This document shows, in pieces, positions 53,029 through 61,669 of a DNA stretch of 64,000 nucleotides. Both the position numbers and the translations under genes were made by a program. Source of the DNA: Candidatus Obscuribacterales bacterium (lineage in GTDB: Bacteria; Cyanobacteriota; Vampirovibrionia; Obscuribacterales; Obscuribacteraceae); contig JACKCM010000004.1 of NCBI GenBank assembly GCA_020634035.1, positions 434,001 through 498,000 of the forward strand, given 5' to 3'. The notes beneath the pieces are model-generated. The model saw nothing but the letters and a program-made list of their open reading frames with translations. It was not told the DNA's origin and did not search any database. Position 1 is the stretch's first letter, and every line of letters begins with the position of its first letter.

Positions 53029-53427
53029 CTATTCGTCCAGTCTTTTATATTTAGCCGGTCGTTCACCGGTGACGATGCCGATTACCAGCATCACCAAGCC
53101 GCCCCAGATGGCAGGCAGCCAGCCGTTTATGGTCAGAAAGTGGGGAATGAGACCGGCGAGGAGCTTGAGGCAGACCGCCGGCAAAAGCCAGAAGCCTACT
53201 AACCAGACAGGAATCAAAAAGAGAATGGCCAGTCCGAAGGTGCTGATGGCAAGAAGGGCCGAAACCGTTATCGCCAGCCATTCTACCAGCCATACTAATA
53301 GGCTGAAAAATAAACCGGCACCGATAGCCTGGATGAAATTACCATGAAAACTTATGCCGTCAAGCATCGGCAGAATATAGTCGATGGCGGTGGCAAGTAG
53401 TACCAGTCTTAGAATAAATCTTTTCAT
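53029..53427 (-). CDS. Small four-helix membrane protein, phage-holin-IV-like
   Basis: A 132-aa protein with four hydrophobic helices: about 5-20, 35-60, 62-92 and 100-120 (AISTFGLAILFLIPVWLVGF, IWGGLVMLVIGIVTG). The pattern resembles the phage holin family 4 / DUF360-type membrane proteins that are common on bacterial chromosomes. It has no phage neighbours and is unlikely to be a lysis protein. It is convergent with the MerC-like gene. Function unknown. Confidence 0.55.
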   Translation of the reverse strand: MKRFILRLVLLATAIDYILPMLDGISFHGNFIQAIGAGLFFSLLVWLVEWLAITVSALLAISTFGLAILFLIPVWLVGFWLLPAVCLKLLAGLIPHFLTINGWLPAIWGGLVMLVIGIVTGERPAKYKRLDE

Positions 53428-53439
53428 GACAATGTCATC

Positions 53440-54387
53440 TTAGCAAATATAGGCTTTGTTTTTGTTCCAGGTAAAAGCAAAGTCCTTTTCGAAGCCTGGC
53501 CGAACAGCCACCACCGAGCAATGGGCGCCATCCAAAACCGCTTTGGCTGTGCTGCCTGCGATCAGCTCTCCTCCGTCGGACTCTCCTTTTAGCGAAACGA
53601 GAATCAGGTCGGCTTCCCAGGCGGCGGCAAATTCTAGTATGGCTGAACTGGGGCTGCCGTTGACGACCTTGGCTTCTACTGCGGTGATTCCGGCGGTGTC
53701 TCTTAATTGCTCCGCTTGTTTCTCGAGCTTCGACTGCAGTTTCTCTTCGTTCTTCGAATGGTTGAGAGTCTTCGACACGGTTAAAAGGGCGACTTTACTG
53801 CCTTGCAGTCCGCCGATTCGACCGAGCCAGTTGGGCGTTACCTCATCGGAGTTTCGCGATAGATCCACCGGTATAACTATACGCTTTGGCGTAAAATCAA
53901 TTCTTGCCACTTCGTCCATGCTGACTCTTTCTTGCATGAGCATATCGTGGAGACAGCCCGGGCGGACCAGTTCTACCGAACAACCTGTGTTGCCCGCAAC
54001 TTTAGCGGCTATGCTTCCCAGCCAGTATCTCTGGCGAGGTGAGCGATCATGAGAGCCCATCACGATATAGTCCGGGCAGAAGTCCCGGGCAAATTCAGCC
54101 AGACATTTATCGATGTCACCCAGCAAAATCACCGGTTTTACACGTTTTTGGACCGAGTCAGGGGCAAGGGCTCTGGCGAGACCATTGAGCCATTTTTTTG
54201 TGCTTTCTACATGCTGTCTGGTCTCTTCGTCGAGGTGGCGACTGTGCTCGTTATCTGCTTCTTTATCGTTGCTTTCAATTACTCTCACCAGGGCAAACTC
54301 GGTGCTATCCGGCCACTTCCTCTGAATGACCGACTCCAGAGCCGCAAAAGAATAAGGCAGATCGTCCACCGGTATCATCACTTTCAT
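53440..54387 (-). CDS. Tandem universal stress protein
   Basis: Two UspA domains in one chain. Domain 1 (1-145) has MKVMIPVDDLPYSFAALES and the nucleotide-binding end YIVMGSHDRSPRQRYWLGSI with GNTGCSVELVRPG. Domain 2 (160-300) has KRIVIPVDLSRNSDEV and LILVSLKGESDGGELIAGST with AHCSVVAVRPG. The GxxGx9G(S/T) ATP-binding pattern is partly kept. It ends in an unusual tail, KNKAYIC. Probably a stress-adaptation ATP sensor in the cytoplasm. Confidence 0.85.
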   Translation of the reverse strand: MKVMIPVDDLPYSFAALESVIQRKWPDSTEFALVRVIESNDKEADNEHSRHLDEETRQHVESTKKWLNGLARALAPDSVQKRVKPVILLGDIDKCLAEFARDFCPDYIVMGSHDRSPRQRYWLGSIAAKVAGNTGCSVELVRPGCLHDMLMQERVSMDEVARIDFTPKRIVIPVDLSRNSDEVTPNWLGRIGGLQGSKVALLTVSKTLNHSKNEEKLQSKLEKQAEQLRDTAGITAVEAKVVNGSPSSAILEFAAAWEADLILVSLKGESDGGELIAGSTAKAVLDGAHCSVVAVRPGFEKDFAFTWNKNKAYIC

Positions 54388-54567
54388 TCTGCCTCACCTC
54401 TCTGCCTGGAGTTCACTATTCTATTTAAGTAGAAGAGCTAAGCACTATTCATCCATCTGTCGATTGAAACTGTCTAAACCAAAATGTTTCATCCCGGGGG
54501 CCGATATCAGCAGGTTCGATCTCTATGACAATTTCTATTGAGGCGAATTATGTACAGGTGAGTTGCA

Positions 54568-55059
54568 ATGACAGCCAGAGCACAGACAGTGAAGAGCAAG
54601 AAGAAAGCCATAGATAAATCCGCCTATCTAGGTAGATGGAGAAACCAGCATGGCTCGGAGCTCAATATTGTAGATATCGAGGTAGACCCGTCCGGTTATG
54701 AATTGCGCGGTACTTTCAAAACCGGTGTGGGAGCGCATGATCCCGAAGAAGAATTTCCGGTCTGGGGATTTCTATCGAAGAAGTTGATCACCTTCTCTGT
54801 CAATTTTTCCAGACATGGTTGCCTGACGGCCTGGACCGGTCAGTATCGCGATGACGGAAAAGAGCCTGTACTCGAAACCCTCTGGCATCTGACCAGAGAA
54901 CTGCCCGAGACCTCAGAAGAAGACCGGGTCTGGACCGGCATCTGGACCGGTGCCGATACTTTTTGCAAGGTCAAAGAAGAAGACAGTCATCGAGATCTGA
55001 CTTTGTTCGATCGTCCGGTTTCGGCGCCGTCCTATCCTTTCAAGACATCTTTGAAATAA
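54568..55059 (+). CDS. Avidin-like biotin-binding protein without signal peptide
   Basis: Residues 20-136 align along the full streptavidin barrel: GRWRNQHGS for strand 1, RGTFKTGVG for strand 3, LTAWTGQY, LETLWHLT and WTGADTFCKVK. Biotin-contact equivalents kept are Asn26, Ser30, Val54, Thr87, Trp89, Trp106, Trp122 and Asp130. Changes are Tyr43 to Phe50, Ser45 to Thr52, Trp79 to Phe76, Ser88 to Cys85 and Leu124 to Trp126 (streptavidin numbers first). The N-terminus is lysine-rich (MTARAQTVKSKKKAIDK) with no signal peptide, whereas known avidins are mostly exported. Convergent with the kinase gene with no gap. Biotin binding is likely but weaker binding or another ligand is possible. Confidence 0.75.
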   Translation: MTARAQTVKSKKKAIDKSAYLGRWRNQHGSELNIVDIEVDPSGYELRGTFKTGVGAHDPEEEFPVWGFLSKKLITFSVNFSRHGCLTAWTGQYRDDGKEPVLETLWHLTRELPETSEEDRVWTGIWTGADTFCKVKEEDSHRDLTLFDRPVSAPSYPFKTSLK

Positions 55060-57279
55060 TCAGCGCTTGAGTTTTTTCATTCTTTTCGAGACGTCTTCAA
55101 TCAGGTTGTCTAGCTGGGCTTCACTGTCTAGTCCGTCGTCTTTTATTCCGAAGAAGTTAATGATATCCAGTTTTACATCGGGACGATGTCTTGCGAAGTC
55201 CTGGGTGCCTGGATAGGTCAGTTGATTGTCTACCAGGGCGACCTTGAGCAGTTTGAGGTTTTTCAGTTTGGTGAGCTCCATCAAGCCTTTATCAGATATC
55301 TCCGAATCGTTGATATCGAGTCTTTCCAGCGGCATCTTGAGAAGATAGGGAACATAAGTGTCATCTACTTCAGAATTGGAGAGACGCAGATAAGTTATTG
55401 TTTTCGATTTGGATAATTCGGCGATGTCGTCTCTGGTAATCGGCTCAGAATGTCCTATGTCGACTGCGGTCAGACCATTTTTGTGCGCCACCATCTTCAC
55501 TGCATGCGGTGGCAGCGGGTGAATATAGCGCAGCTCCACCGCCCTTAGAACAGGTGAACTCAGTATGTACTCTACCGCTTTATCAGTAAGCTTCTTCGAG
55601 CTATGAATTTTGGCTTGGTCGAGCTTTTTGAATCTGGTCAACTCCCTGGCGCCATCTTCATCGAATATCTCGGAAGCTATACAGATAGAGATGATATTCT
55701 CAGGCACATATTTCAGTCCCCGTCCCTGTATCTTTCCTGGAGTCGTTTTTAGATATCTGAGCTGGGGATAGTTCTCCAGCTCTTTGAAATCGTCATCAGA
55801 CATGTTTCTGCCTAAAGTTGACCGTCCTCCCCGGCCCATCTCCCAGCTTTTATCGTCAAGCTTCAGTTCATCACCCAGCACATGGTCGACGTCTTTACCT
55901 GCCGGTAAGCTTTTATAGGTGGTCTTCTCTTCGAAGTCGGTCGGGATTGAAACAGCGTTCTTGCGAGCAACATGGTTGAGATAGAAATACAATCCGGTCG
56001 GCACGATGATAAGCACGCTTATAAGAAAGACTAGAGTGGCAAGGGACTTTTTCGATTTCCCTTTCAGGTGATGAAAATCTGTCCGGCTCAGAGTCTCTGC
56101 CAGAGCCAGATCCTCTATCTCGAGCAGGGCGCTGCGAAATTCGATAGCGTTCTGATATCTGTCCTCTTGCTCTTTAGCGAGCGCCTTATGAACGACCTGA
56201 TCTAAATCGGGGACAAAAGAATCGCCCATATAACCTTTCAAAGAAGGCGGCGACTCTATGGCGTGCATGGCCAGCGTGCTGAGAGGGGTTTCGCCCTCGA
56301 AAGGAGGTCTGCCTGCCAGACATTCGAAGAGCACACAGCCCAGAGAATAAATTTCTGATCTGCTGTCATAGGGCTTGCCCAGACCCTGGTCCGGGCTCAT
56401 ATAAAAGGGGGCGCCCACGGGAGTATTAAAATCAGTCTCTTTCTGGCTGTCTGAATCTGCCTCGACATTGAAAGCTTTGGCTATGCCAAAGTCGATGATC
56501 TTGACTTCGCTGATGTTTTCCGGGCCTTCGGTGAGCAGGATATTGCTCGGTTTGATGTCTCGGTGAAAGATGCCGTTGGCGTGGGCATAGGAGATTCCTT
56601 CTAGAATGTCCTTGAAAATCGCCTGAACAGACTTGATATCCAGTCTTCCGCTCTTCTCTAGTTTTGATTCGAGGGACTCGCCCTGGATATATTCAAGCAC
56701 CATATACGGTATGCCAGAATCCGAAGCTCCGAAATCAAGAAGTTTTACTATACAAGGATGCTCCAGCTTGCTGGTGGCTCTTGCCTCTTCGTGAAAAGAG
56801 ATAAGCTGGCTCGGGACCAGGCTGCGCAGCATTTTTACCGCCACCTTTTTATTGAGCATTTTGTCCCGGGCAAGAAAGACAGAACCCCCGGTGCCCATGC
56901 CGAGGCGTTCCAGGGGTTTGTATCTTTCGTAGGGGAAGCCTTCTATTGACTCTTCCAGCTCTACTTCGGTCTCTTCTTCTAGAGGCTGGGTTAGCTCCTG
57001 CGCTTCCACAGGGTCCACTTGCAGCTCTTCTGGAATCTCCGGGCGAGCGCACTGACATACGTCGGAGCGAAAGATAAACTGGGTGAGCGAGCCCGAGCGA
57101 CCTTCGTTGATGCGCTTGCCACAGGTTTTGCAGAGTTTTACCGAGATCTCCTGGGCGGCTTCATCAAGAGGAGGCGGTGTCACATCGCAAGTACAGGCCG
57201 CAATCCACTGAGTGAGGCTCCCGGAGCTACCGCTCTTTTTCGGGTTCTTGCATATGGGGCATATCGCCGGTTCTGACAT
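55060..57279 (-). CDS. Ser/Thr protein kinase with duplicated zinc ribbons and leucine-rich C-terminus
   Basis: The N-terminus has two copies of one cysteine module: C7xxC10...SGSLTQWI...C29xC31 and C50xxC53...SGSLTQFI...C75xC77. The kinase domain (about 115-385) has LGMGTGGSVFLA, VAVKML, the HRD loop IFHRDIKPSNILL and DFG in IIDFGIAK. One transmembrane helix follows (about 417-436). The C-terminal extracytoplasmic region (470-715) reads as irregular leucine-rich repeats (LERLDINDSEISDKGLMELT, NLKLLKVALVDNQLT). At 739 aa, the domain order suggests an external ligand-sensing receptor kinase with a cytoplasmic zinc-binding head. Confidence 0.88.
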   Translation of the reverse strand: MSEPAICPICKNPKKSGSSGSLTQWIAACTCDVTPPPLDEAAQEISVKLCKTCGKRINEGRSGSLTQFIFRSDVCQCARPEIPEELQVDPVEAQELTQPLEEETEVELEESIEGFPYERYKPLERLGMGTGGSVFLARDKMLNKKVAVKMLRSLVPSQLISFHEEARATSKLEHPCIVKLLDFGASDSGIPYMVLEYIQGESLESKLEKSGRLDIKSVQAIFKDILEGISYAHANGIFHRDIKPSNILLTEGPENISEVKIIDFGIAKAFNVEADSDSQKETDFNTPVGAPFYMSPDQGLGKPYDSRSEIYSLGCVLFECLAGRPPFEGETPLSTLAMHAIESPPSLKGYMGDSFVPDLDQVVHKALAKEQEDRYQNAIEFRSALLEIEDLALAETLSRTDFHHLKGKSKKSLATLVFLISVLIIVPTGLYFYLNHVARKNAVSIPTDFEEKTTYKSLPAGKDVDHVLGDELKLDDKSWEMGRGGRSTLGRNMSDDDFKELENYPQLRYLKTTPGKIQGRGLKYVPENIISICIASEIFDEDGARELTRFKKLDQAKIHSSKKLTDKAVEYILSSPVLRAVELRYIHPLPPHAVKMVAHKNGLTAVDIGHSEPITRDDIAELSKSKTITYLRLSNSEVDDTYVPYLLKMPLERLDINDSEISDKGLMELTKLKNLKLLKVALVDNQLTYPGTQDFARHRPDVKLDIINFFGIKDDGLDSEAQLDNLIEDVSKRMKKLKR

Positions 57280-57294
57280 GAACTAATTATAAAA

Positions 57295-57865
57295 CTATTG
57301 AATCTCGGCGATTCGTTTTCTGTTTCTTTTGATCTCCAGAGGCTCGTTGCTGATGATTTTCGTCTCGTAGAGAAAGCCACTTGGTAAATGGACGTTGAAG
57401 AGCTTGGTCAGAGCTTTGTCTATTTCCTGATCGTCTTCTTCGTTGGGCTTGAGAGCGTTGCGCAATTCAGACAGCAGCTTGCGCATCCGAATGTATTTTT
57501 GCTTTTCGAACTTCTCTTTTTCCTTCTCTTCTTTTTCTATGGTGTTTTTAAAAGTAAGGCGCGGCATCTCCACATACTCCTTGATGATAGACAGGGCAAC
57601 CCTGTGGATATCCGGGTGATATCCTTTGTGCCGCTCCCCTGTCATGGAAGGGCACTTCTATTATGGTCGCTCCTTGTCGGACGAAGCGTTCATTATAAAC
57701 ATAAATAGACAAATGTTGCTCCAGATCACGTCTGCAATCGGAGCGAGGTCCTAAATAAAGTTTTACGTAGAAGAAGCCGCCACAGGGCAAATCTGCCTTT
57801 GTGATACCACTGGTAGTGAACACGTCAGTGTCGGTTTGCCCCTTCTCTCTTATTGTCTTTGTCAT
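57295..57865 (-). pseudogene. Unknown gene split by a one-base frameshift
   Basis: Two overlapping open frames (57548-57865 and 57295-57645) look like one gene. The first reads well through NERFVRQGATIIEVPFHDR, then into a low-quality tail; the second begins at an internal ATG there and reads ...GYHPDIHRVALSIIKEYVEM and a charged helix EKEEKEKEKFEKQKYIRMRK. Removing one C from CCCC at 57636-57639 joins them as ...PFHDRERHKGYHPD..., giving 189 codons. Either a real mutation, a sequencing error or programmed +1 shifting explains this. The start may be the ATG at 57865 or a GTG at 57823, directly after the upstream stop. No family recognised. Confidence 0.55.
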
Positions 57866-58613
57866 ACATATAGCGGAAGAATTCGTCGAACTTCTTCTGA
57901 TTGACGATGATTTTGCTTTGATCCGTGTCGTGGTATTTTGCCAGGGGCAGAGCCGGTTTTATATCAGGATTTTTGATTCTCTCGACCTTCGATGTGGTGA
58001 GAAGATTGATCATGTTCTTCTCCTGATTGTATTTCATGCCGAAGCCATAGCTGTTATCCCGGCAGAACTTGCTTAGTTTCAGTGGAAAGTTCTTTGAGCG
58101 CGGTGCATCGAAGACTGCCTGGGCAAAGGCTATTACATAGGGATGGGTATGAATGTCTTTTGAGACTATATACTTGGCAAAGTCACTATTGGTGAGATAT
58201 TTCGGATTGCCCCGGGCATCGGTCTGAGTAATTAGATATACGGTGGATGGATGTTTGGCATAGAGCGCATCGCTTAATCTGGTCTGGGGCAGGCGCCGGA
58301 GCGAGCTATTGTCATTGAGGCTCAATGGAGTCTTTATGCCCCGGGTGCTCCAGTAGCTGAAGGGCTTTTTCTCTATCAGCTTCTGTTTCTCGTTATAGAG
58401 AATCTGGTCCCATTTAGGACCATAGCAGGAGAAGGAGAAATTATTGGCCTCGAAGACGATTCTTATGCCGTTGCTACTTATATAGGTGGTGGTCGGCCCG
58501 AGATTGTGGGTATTCTGTTTGAGCATCCAACCGAGCTCTTCTGCCCGGACGCCGGCGGGGCAGAGTCCTGTCATAAGGACCAGTAACATCAAGAAGGGTT
58601 TCCGGTAGGCCAT
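57825..58613 (-). CDS. Exported hypothetical protein
   Basis: A signal peptide (KPFLMLLVLMTGLCPAGVRA, cleaved before EELGW) precedes about 240 residues with no recognised domain, probably alpha/beta, with a basic C-terminal helix (QKKFDEFFRYMYDKDNKR). The cysteines in SFSCYGP and KFCRDNS could pair. ATG start. Its end overlaps the ATG of the frameshifted gene by 41 bases, or abuts the GTG alternative, so the two are probably co-transcribed. Function unknown. Confidence 0.65.
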   Translation of the reverse strand: MAYRKPFLMLLVLMTGLCPAGVRAEELGWMLKQNTHNLGPTTTYISSNGIRIVFEANNFSFSCYGPKWDQILYNEKQKLIEKKPFSYWSTRGIKTPLSLNDNSSLRRLPQTRLSDALYAKHPSTVYLITQTDARGNPKYLTNSDFAKYIVSKDIHTHPYVIAFAQAVFDAPRSKNFPLKLSKFCRDNSYGFGMKYNQEKNMINLLTTSKVERIKNPDIKPALPLAKYHDTDQSKIIVNQKKFDEFFRYMYDKDNKREGANRH

Positions 58614-58712
58614 AGTACTATCCCCCCTGGTAATTCCATTTTAGCCAAAGTTGAAGAACTGTGGGGTTTATTTGCCGCTTTTGCCAATTGCTGGTGATAT
58701 ACTCAGACGACT

Positions 58713-59207
58713 ATGAACAGAGAAAAAGAGATTGAGATTCTAGAAATCCTTTCTAGAGATTCCCGGCTCAGCGCCGAGAAAGTCGCCCCCATGGTCGATG
58801 CGACCGTCGAGGAGGTAGAGAACGCGATCGCCTCTTTAGAAGAGCGCGGCGTGATCAAGCGCTATAACCTGACTGTCGACTGGGAAAAGGCCGGTATAGA
58901 ACGCATTGTCGCTTTCATAGACGTCAAAGTAGTGCCGGCTAGAGAAGTCGGCTTCGAGGCGGTGGCCATGAGAATCGCCCGCTATCCCGAAGTGAAAAGC
59001 TCCTGGCTTATCTCTGGCGGCAGTGACCTGCGCTTGATAGTCGAAGCCAATTCGCTCAATCAGCTCGCCAGCTTTGTTGCCGAGAACATAGCAACTATCG
59101 ATGGTGTTACCGGTACCGACACCCACTTTCTACTGCGTAAGTACAAAGAGGACTATGCTCTATTCGAGGAGCCGGACAAAGACAGCCGCCTGGTCATCGC
59201 ACCGTGA
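58713..59207 (+). CDS. Lrp/AsnC-family transcriptional regulator
   Basis: An N-terminal helix-turn-helix (LSRDSRLSAEKVAPMVDATV, then EERGVIKRYNLTVDW) and a C-terminal RAM ligand-binding domain (about 65-145; SSWLISGGSDLRLIVEANSL). Length 164 aa. It lies 14 bases before an aminotransferase gene in the same direction; this pairing is frequent and suggests that it senses an amino acid and controls the aminotransferase. Confidence 0.9.
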   Translation: MNREKEIEILEILSRDSRLSAEKVAPMVDATVEEVENAIASLEERGVIKRYNLTVDWEKAGIERIVAFIDVKVVPAREVGFEAVAMRIARYPEVKSSWLISGGSDLRLIVEANSLNQLASFVAENIATIDGVTGTDTHFLLRKYKEDYALFEEPDKDSRLVIAP

Positions 59208-59221
59208 TTCTGGATTAGCCC

Positions 59222-60412
59222 ATGAAAGATAAAACCGCTCAAAGCGATAGCGTCACTTTGAAGCCTTTGTCAGAAACGGCTGTATCTCTTCCTTTATCAG
59301 GCATCCGCAAGTTTTTCGATCTGGCTTCATCCATGGAGGATGTTATCTCTCTAGGGGTCGGAGAGCCTGACTTTCAAACTCCCTGGGTCGGGCGTGAGAC
59401 CGCTATCTATTCTATCGAGCGTGGTCAGACTACCTATTCTGCCAACCAGGGCCTTATCGAATTGCGTCAGGAGATAGACCGGCGCTACCAGCGACTTTAT
59501 AATCTCAGCTTCGATCCCAGGACCGAGATCCTTGTCACAGTGGGCGCTTCCCAGGCACTTGATCTGGCCTGTCGGGCCATCCTGAACCCGGGCGATGAGG
59601 TTCTTTTGCCCGAGCCCTGTTTCGTCGCCTATAAACCTATCGTTCTGCTTGCCGGCGGCAAGCCTGTAACTATTCGCACTGAGTCAGCCAGGGATTTCGC
59701 TTTCTCTATCGAAGATTTGAAAAAGGCTTCTTCCAATAAGACCAAAGCGATTTTAATTGGTCATCCGTCCAACCCGACTGGTGCTTCGTTATCTAGAGAA
59801 TTGCTGGAAGAGCTGGTTCGCTTCGCCAACGAGCGAGGCCTCTATATAATCAGCGACGAAATCTATGATCGGCTGAGCTACGACGGCGACCATACCTGTG
59901 TGGCCGGTCTTGATGGTGCCCGGGATAGAACCGTGGTGGTAAACGGTTTTTCTAAGACCTATGCCATGACCGGCTGGCGTCTTGGCTATGCGCTGGCGCC
60001 CCGAGTAATCATCGAAGTGATGACGAGAATTCATTCTCATACCATGATGTGTGCTCCGACACCCAGTCAAAGAGCGGCTGTGGCCATTTTGAAGAGTGGC
60101 GATCAGTCCGTCAACGATATGGTCATGCAATACAAACAAAGACGCAACCTTATCGTAGATGGGCTGAACAAACTGGGTTTGACATGCAGACTGCCCGCCG
60201 GGGCTTTCTACGCTTTTCCATCCATTCGCTCCACCGGCTTGTCTTCAGAAGACTTCGCCAGGGAGCTGCTTTTAAGAGAAGGCGTGGCGCTGGTGCCCGG
60301 AGGCGTATTCGGTGAATGCGGCGAAGGCCATGTTAGATGCTCTTATGCCACCAGCACCAGAAATATAGAAGAGGCTTTACTTAGAATAGGTAAGTTCCTC
60401 TCCTCTCTCTAG
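59222..60412 (+). CDS. Class I/II PLP-dependent aminotransferase (AspC-like)
   Basis: Fold-type I aminotransferase, probably for aspartate or aromatic amino acids. The PLP lysine lies in NGFSKTYAMTGWRLGY (near residue 244). Also seen are the ring-stacking region VTVGASQALDL, NPTGASLS with the PLP-contacting Asn, ISDEIYDRLSYDG with Asp and Tyr, and the substrate-carboxylate Arg in VRCSYATS. Length is 396 aa. Translated just after the Lrp/AsnC regulator, likely in one operon. Exact substrate preference cannot be read. Confidence 0.88.
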   Translation: MKDKTAQSDSVTLKPLSETAVSLPLSGIRKFFDLASSMEDVISLGVGEPDFQTPWVGRETAIYSIERGQTTYSANQGLIELRQEIDRRYQRLYNLSFDPRTEILVTVGASQALDLACRAILNPGDEVLLPEPCFVAYKPIVLLAGGKPVTIRTESARDFAFSIEDLKKASSNKTKAILIGHPSNPTGASLSRELLEELVRFANERGLYIISDEIYDRLSYDGDHTCVAGLDGARDRTVVVNGFSKTYAMTGWRLGYALAPRVIIEVMTRIHSHTMMCAPTPSQRAAVAILKSGDQSVNDMVMQYKQRRNLIVDGLNKLGLTCRLPAGAFYAFPSIRSTGLSSEDFARELLLREGVALVPGGVFGECGEGHVRCSYATSTRNIEEALLRIGKFLSSL

Positions 60413-60424
60413 TTCGATAGCGCT

Positions 60425-61669
60425 TCAAGCTACCGAGACTTTGTTTTTGATTAGTCCGGCGTTGAGGCTGTCGTGCACCAGATTCGAGGCGAAAGCCCCT
60501 TTGAGGCTATCTATCAAACAAGATATTTTGGTGTCGGAGAACTCGATTTTTCTGGGAGAGACCCCGGCTTCTTTCAAAGTGCGCACCAGCTTGTTGAGGG
60601 TCTCTCTGGAAAGCGCTCTTCCTATGATAGAGAGCTTGGCCAGATCGACATCGATGGTACTGGATGCAGCACCGCTTTCTTCTTTCAGTTCGGCAACGGC
60701 GTTTTTAAGGCGGTCGATGTCTTTGTAGCCGATGTAAGCTTCCAGGCACAATCTATTGCAATTGTTGCTATCGTCTTCTTCTATGTATTCGCTGACTGAA
60801 TAAATCGTCAGGTCATGGCTATCTGCCAGGGTCGAGAGACGTCCTATTAAGTCGAAGCTTTTGTCTGCTCCTTTTATCTTCAGGCAGGCCTCTTTCTGGC
60901 TGATCGCCACACTATAAGAATCTGATACCCGTTCCATTTTTTCTTCCTTTACTATTTTGGTGCCCGGACATTCCGGTTTGAATGTGTTTCTGACGTTTAT
61001 TTGAATCTCGTACTGTTCGGCAAGCTCGACCGCTCTGGGATGAATCACCTGGGCTCCGGCATAGGCTAACTGAGTCGCCTCTTCGTAGCTGGTCTCTTCT
61101 CTGAGAGAAGCCGATTTCACTTTATTAGGATCCGCTGTATAGATACCATCCACATCGGTGAAGATCTCGCAGACCGGTGCCCCGACACAGGCTGCTATAG
61201 CCACCGCGCTGGTATCCGATCCGCCCCTACCAAGGGTGGTGACCTCGCCTTTTTCGTCTATGCCTTGAAAGCCCGCCGCTATCAAAACATCGCATTCATC
61301 TAACTTAGCTAGAAGCGCTTCTTTGTCTATGTCGAGTATGCGTGCTTCGGTATGGCTGCTGTCTGTACAGATGCGGAGCTGCTGCCCGGTATAAGCCCGG
61401 GCATTGATACCACGCTCTTTCAATTTTATGGCCAGCAAAGAGATGCTCACCTGCTCGCCCGAGGCAAGCAAGAGATCTAGCTCTCGCTTGTCGGGAACGG
61501 CAGAACATTGTTTTGCCAGGCGAAGCAGATAGTCGGTGGTGTCACCCATGGCTGAGAGCACCACTACCTTTTTGTCGGCTGGGTCTGCTTCGATGATACC
61601 TGCCACATGGCCGATTCGGGCTATGTTTTTTACCGAGGTGCCGCCGAATTTGAGAACACTTATGCTCAT
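60425..61669 (-). CDS. lysC: Aspartate kinase
   Basis: Phosphorylates aspartate, the first step to lysine, threonine and methionine. The kinase domain shows VLKFGGTSVKN, GRGGSDTSAVAIAACVGA and FTDVDGIYTADPNKV. Two ACT regulatory domains follow (about 265-405) for amino-acid feedback. Length is 414 aa, the monofunctional LysC class. Its ATG overlaps the stop codon of the cystathionine-synthase-like gene (ATGA), with GGAGG seven bases upstream, so the two are translationally coupled and linked to methionine synthesis. Confidence 0.95.
   Translation of the reverse strand: MSISVLKFGGTSVKNIARIGHVAGIIEADPADKKVVVLSAMGDTTDYLLRLAKQCSAVPDKRELDLLLASGEQVSISLLAIKLKERGINARAYTGQQLRICTDSSHTEARILDIDKEALLAKLDECDVLIAAGFQGIDEKGEVTTLGRGGSDTSAVAIAACVGAPVCEIFTDVDGIYTADPNKVKSASLREETSYEEATQLAYAGAQVIHPRAVELAEQYEIQINVRNTFKPECPGTKIVKEEKMERVSDSYSVAISQKEACLKIKGADKSFDLIGRLSTLADSHDLTIYSVSEYIEEDDSNNCNRLCLEAYIGYKDIDRLKNAVAELKEESGAASSTIDVDLAKLSIIGRALSRETLNKLVRTLKEAGVSPRKIEFSDTKISCLIDSLKGAFASNLVHDSLNAGLIKNKVSVA

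Noticed and set aside
53029..53427. Holin-like gene as a sign of a prophage
   Set aside because: No capsid, tail, integrase or lysin gene is nearby; holin-IV-like proteins are common chromosomal membrane proteins.
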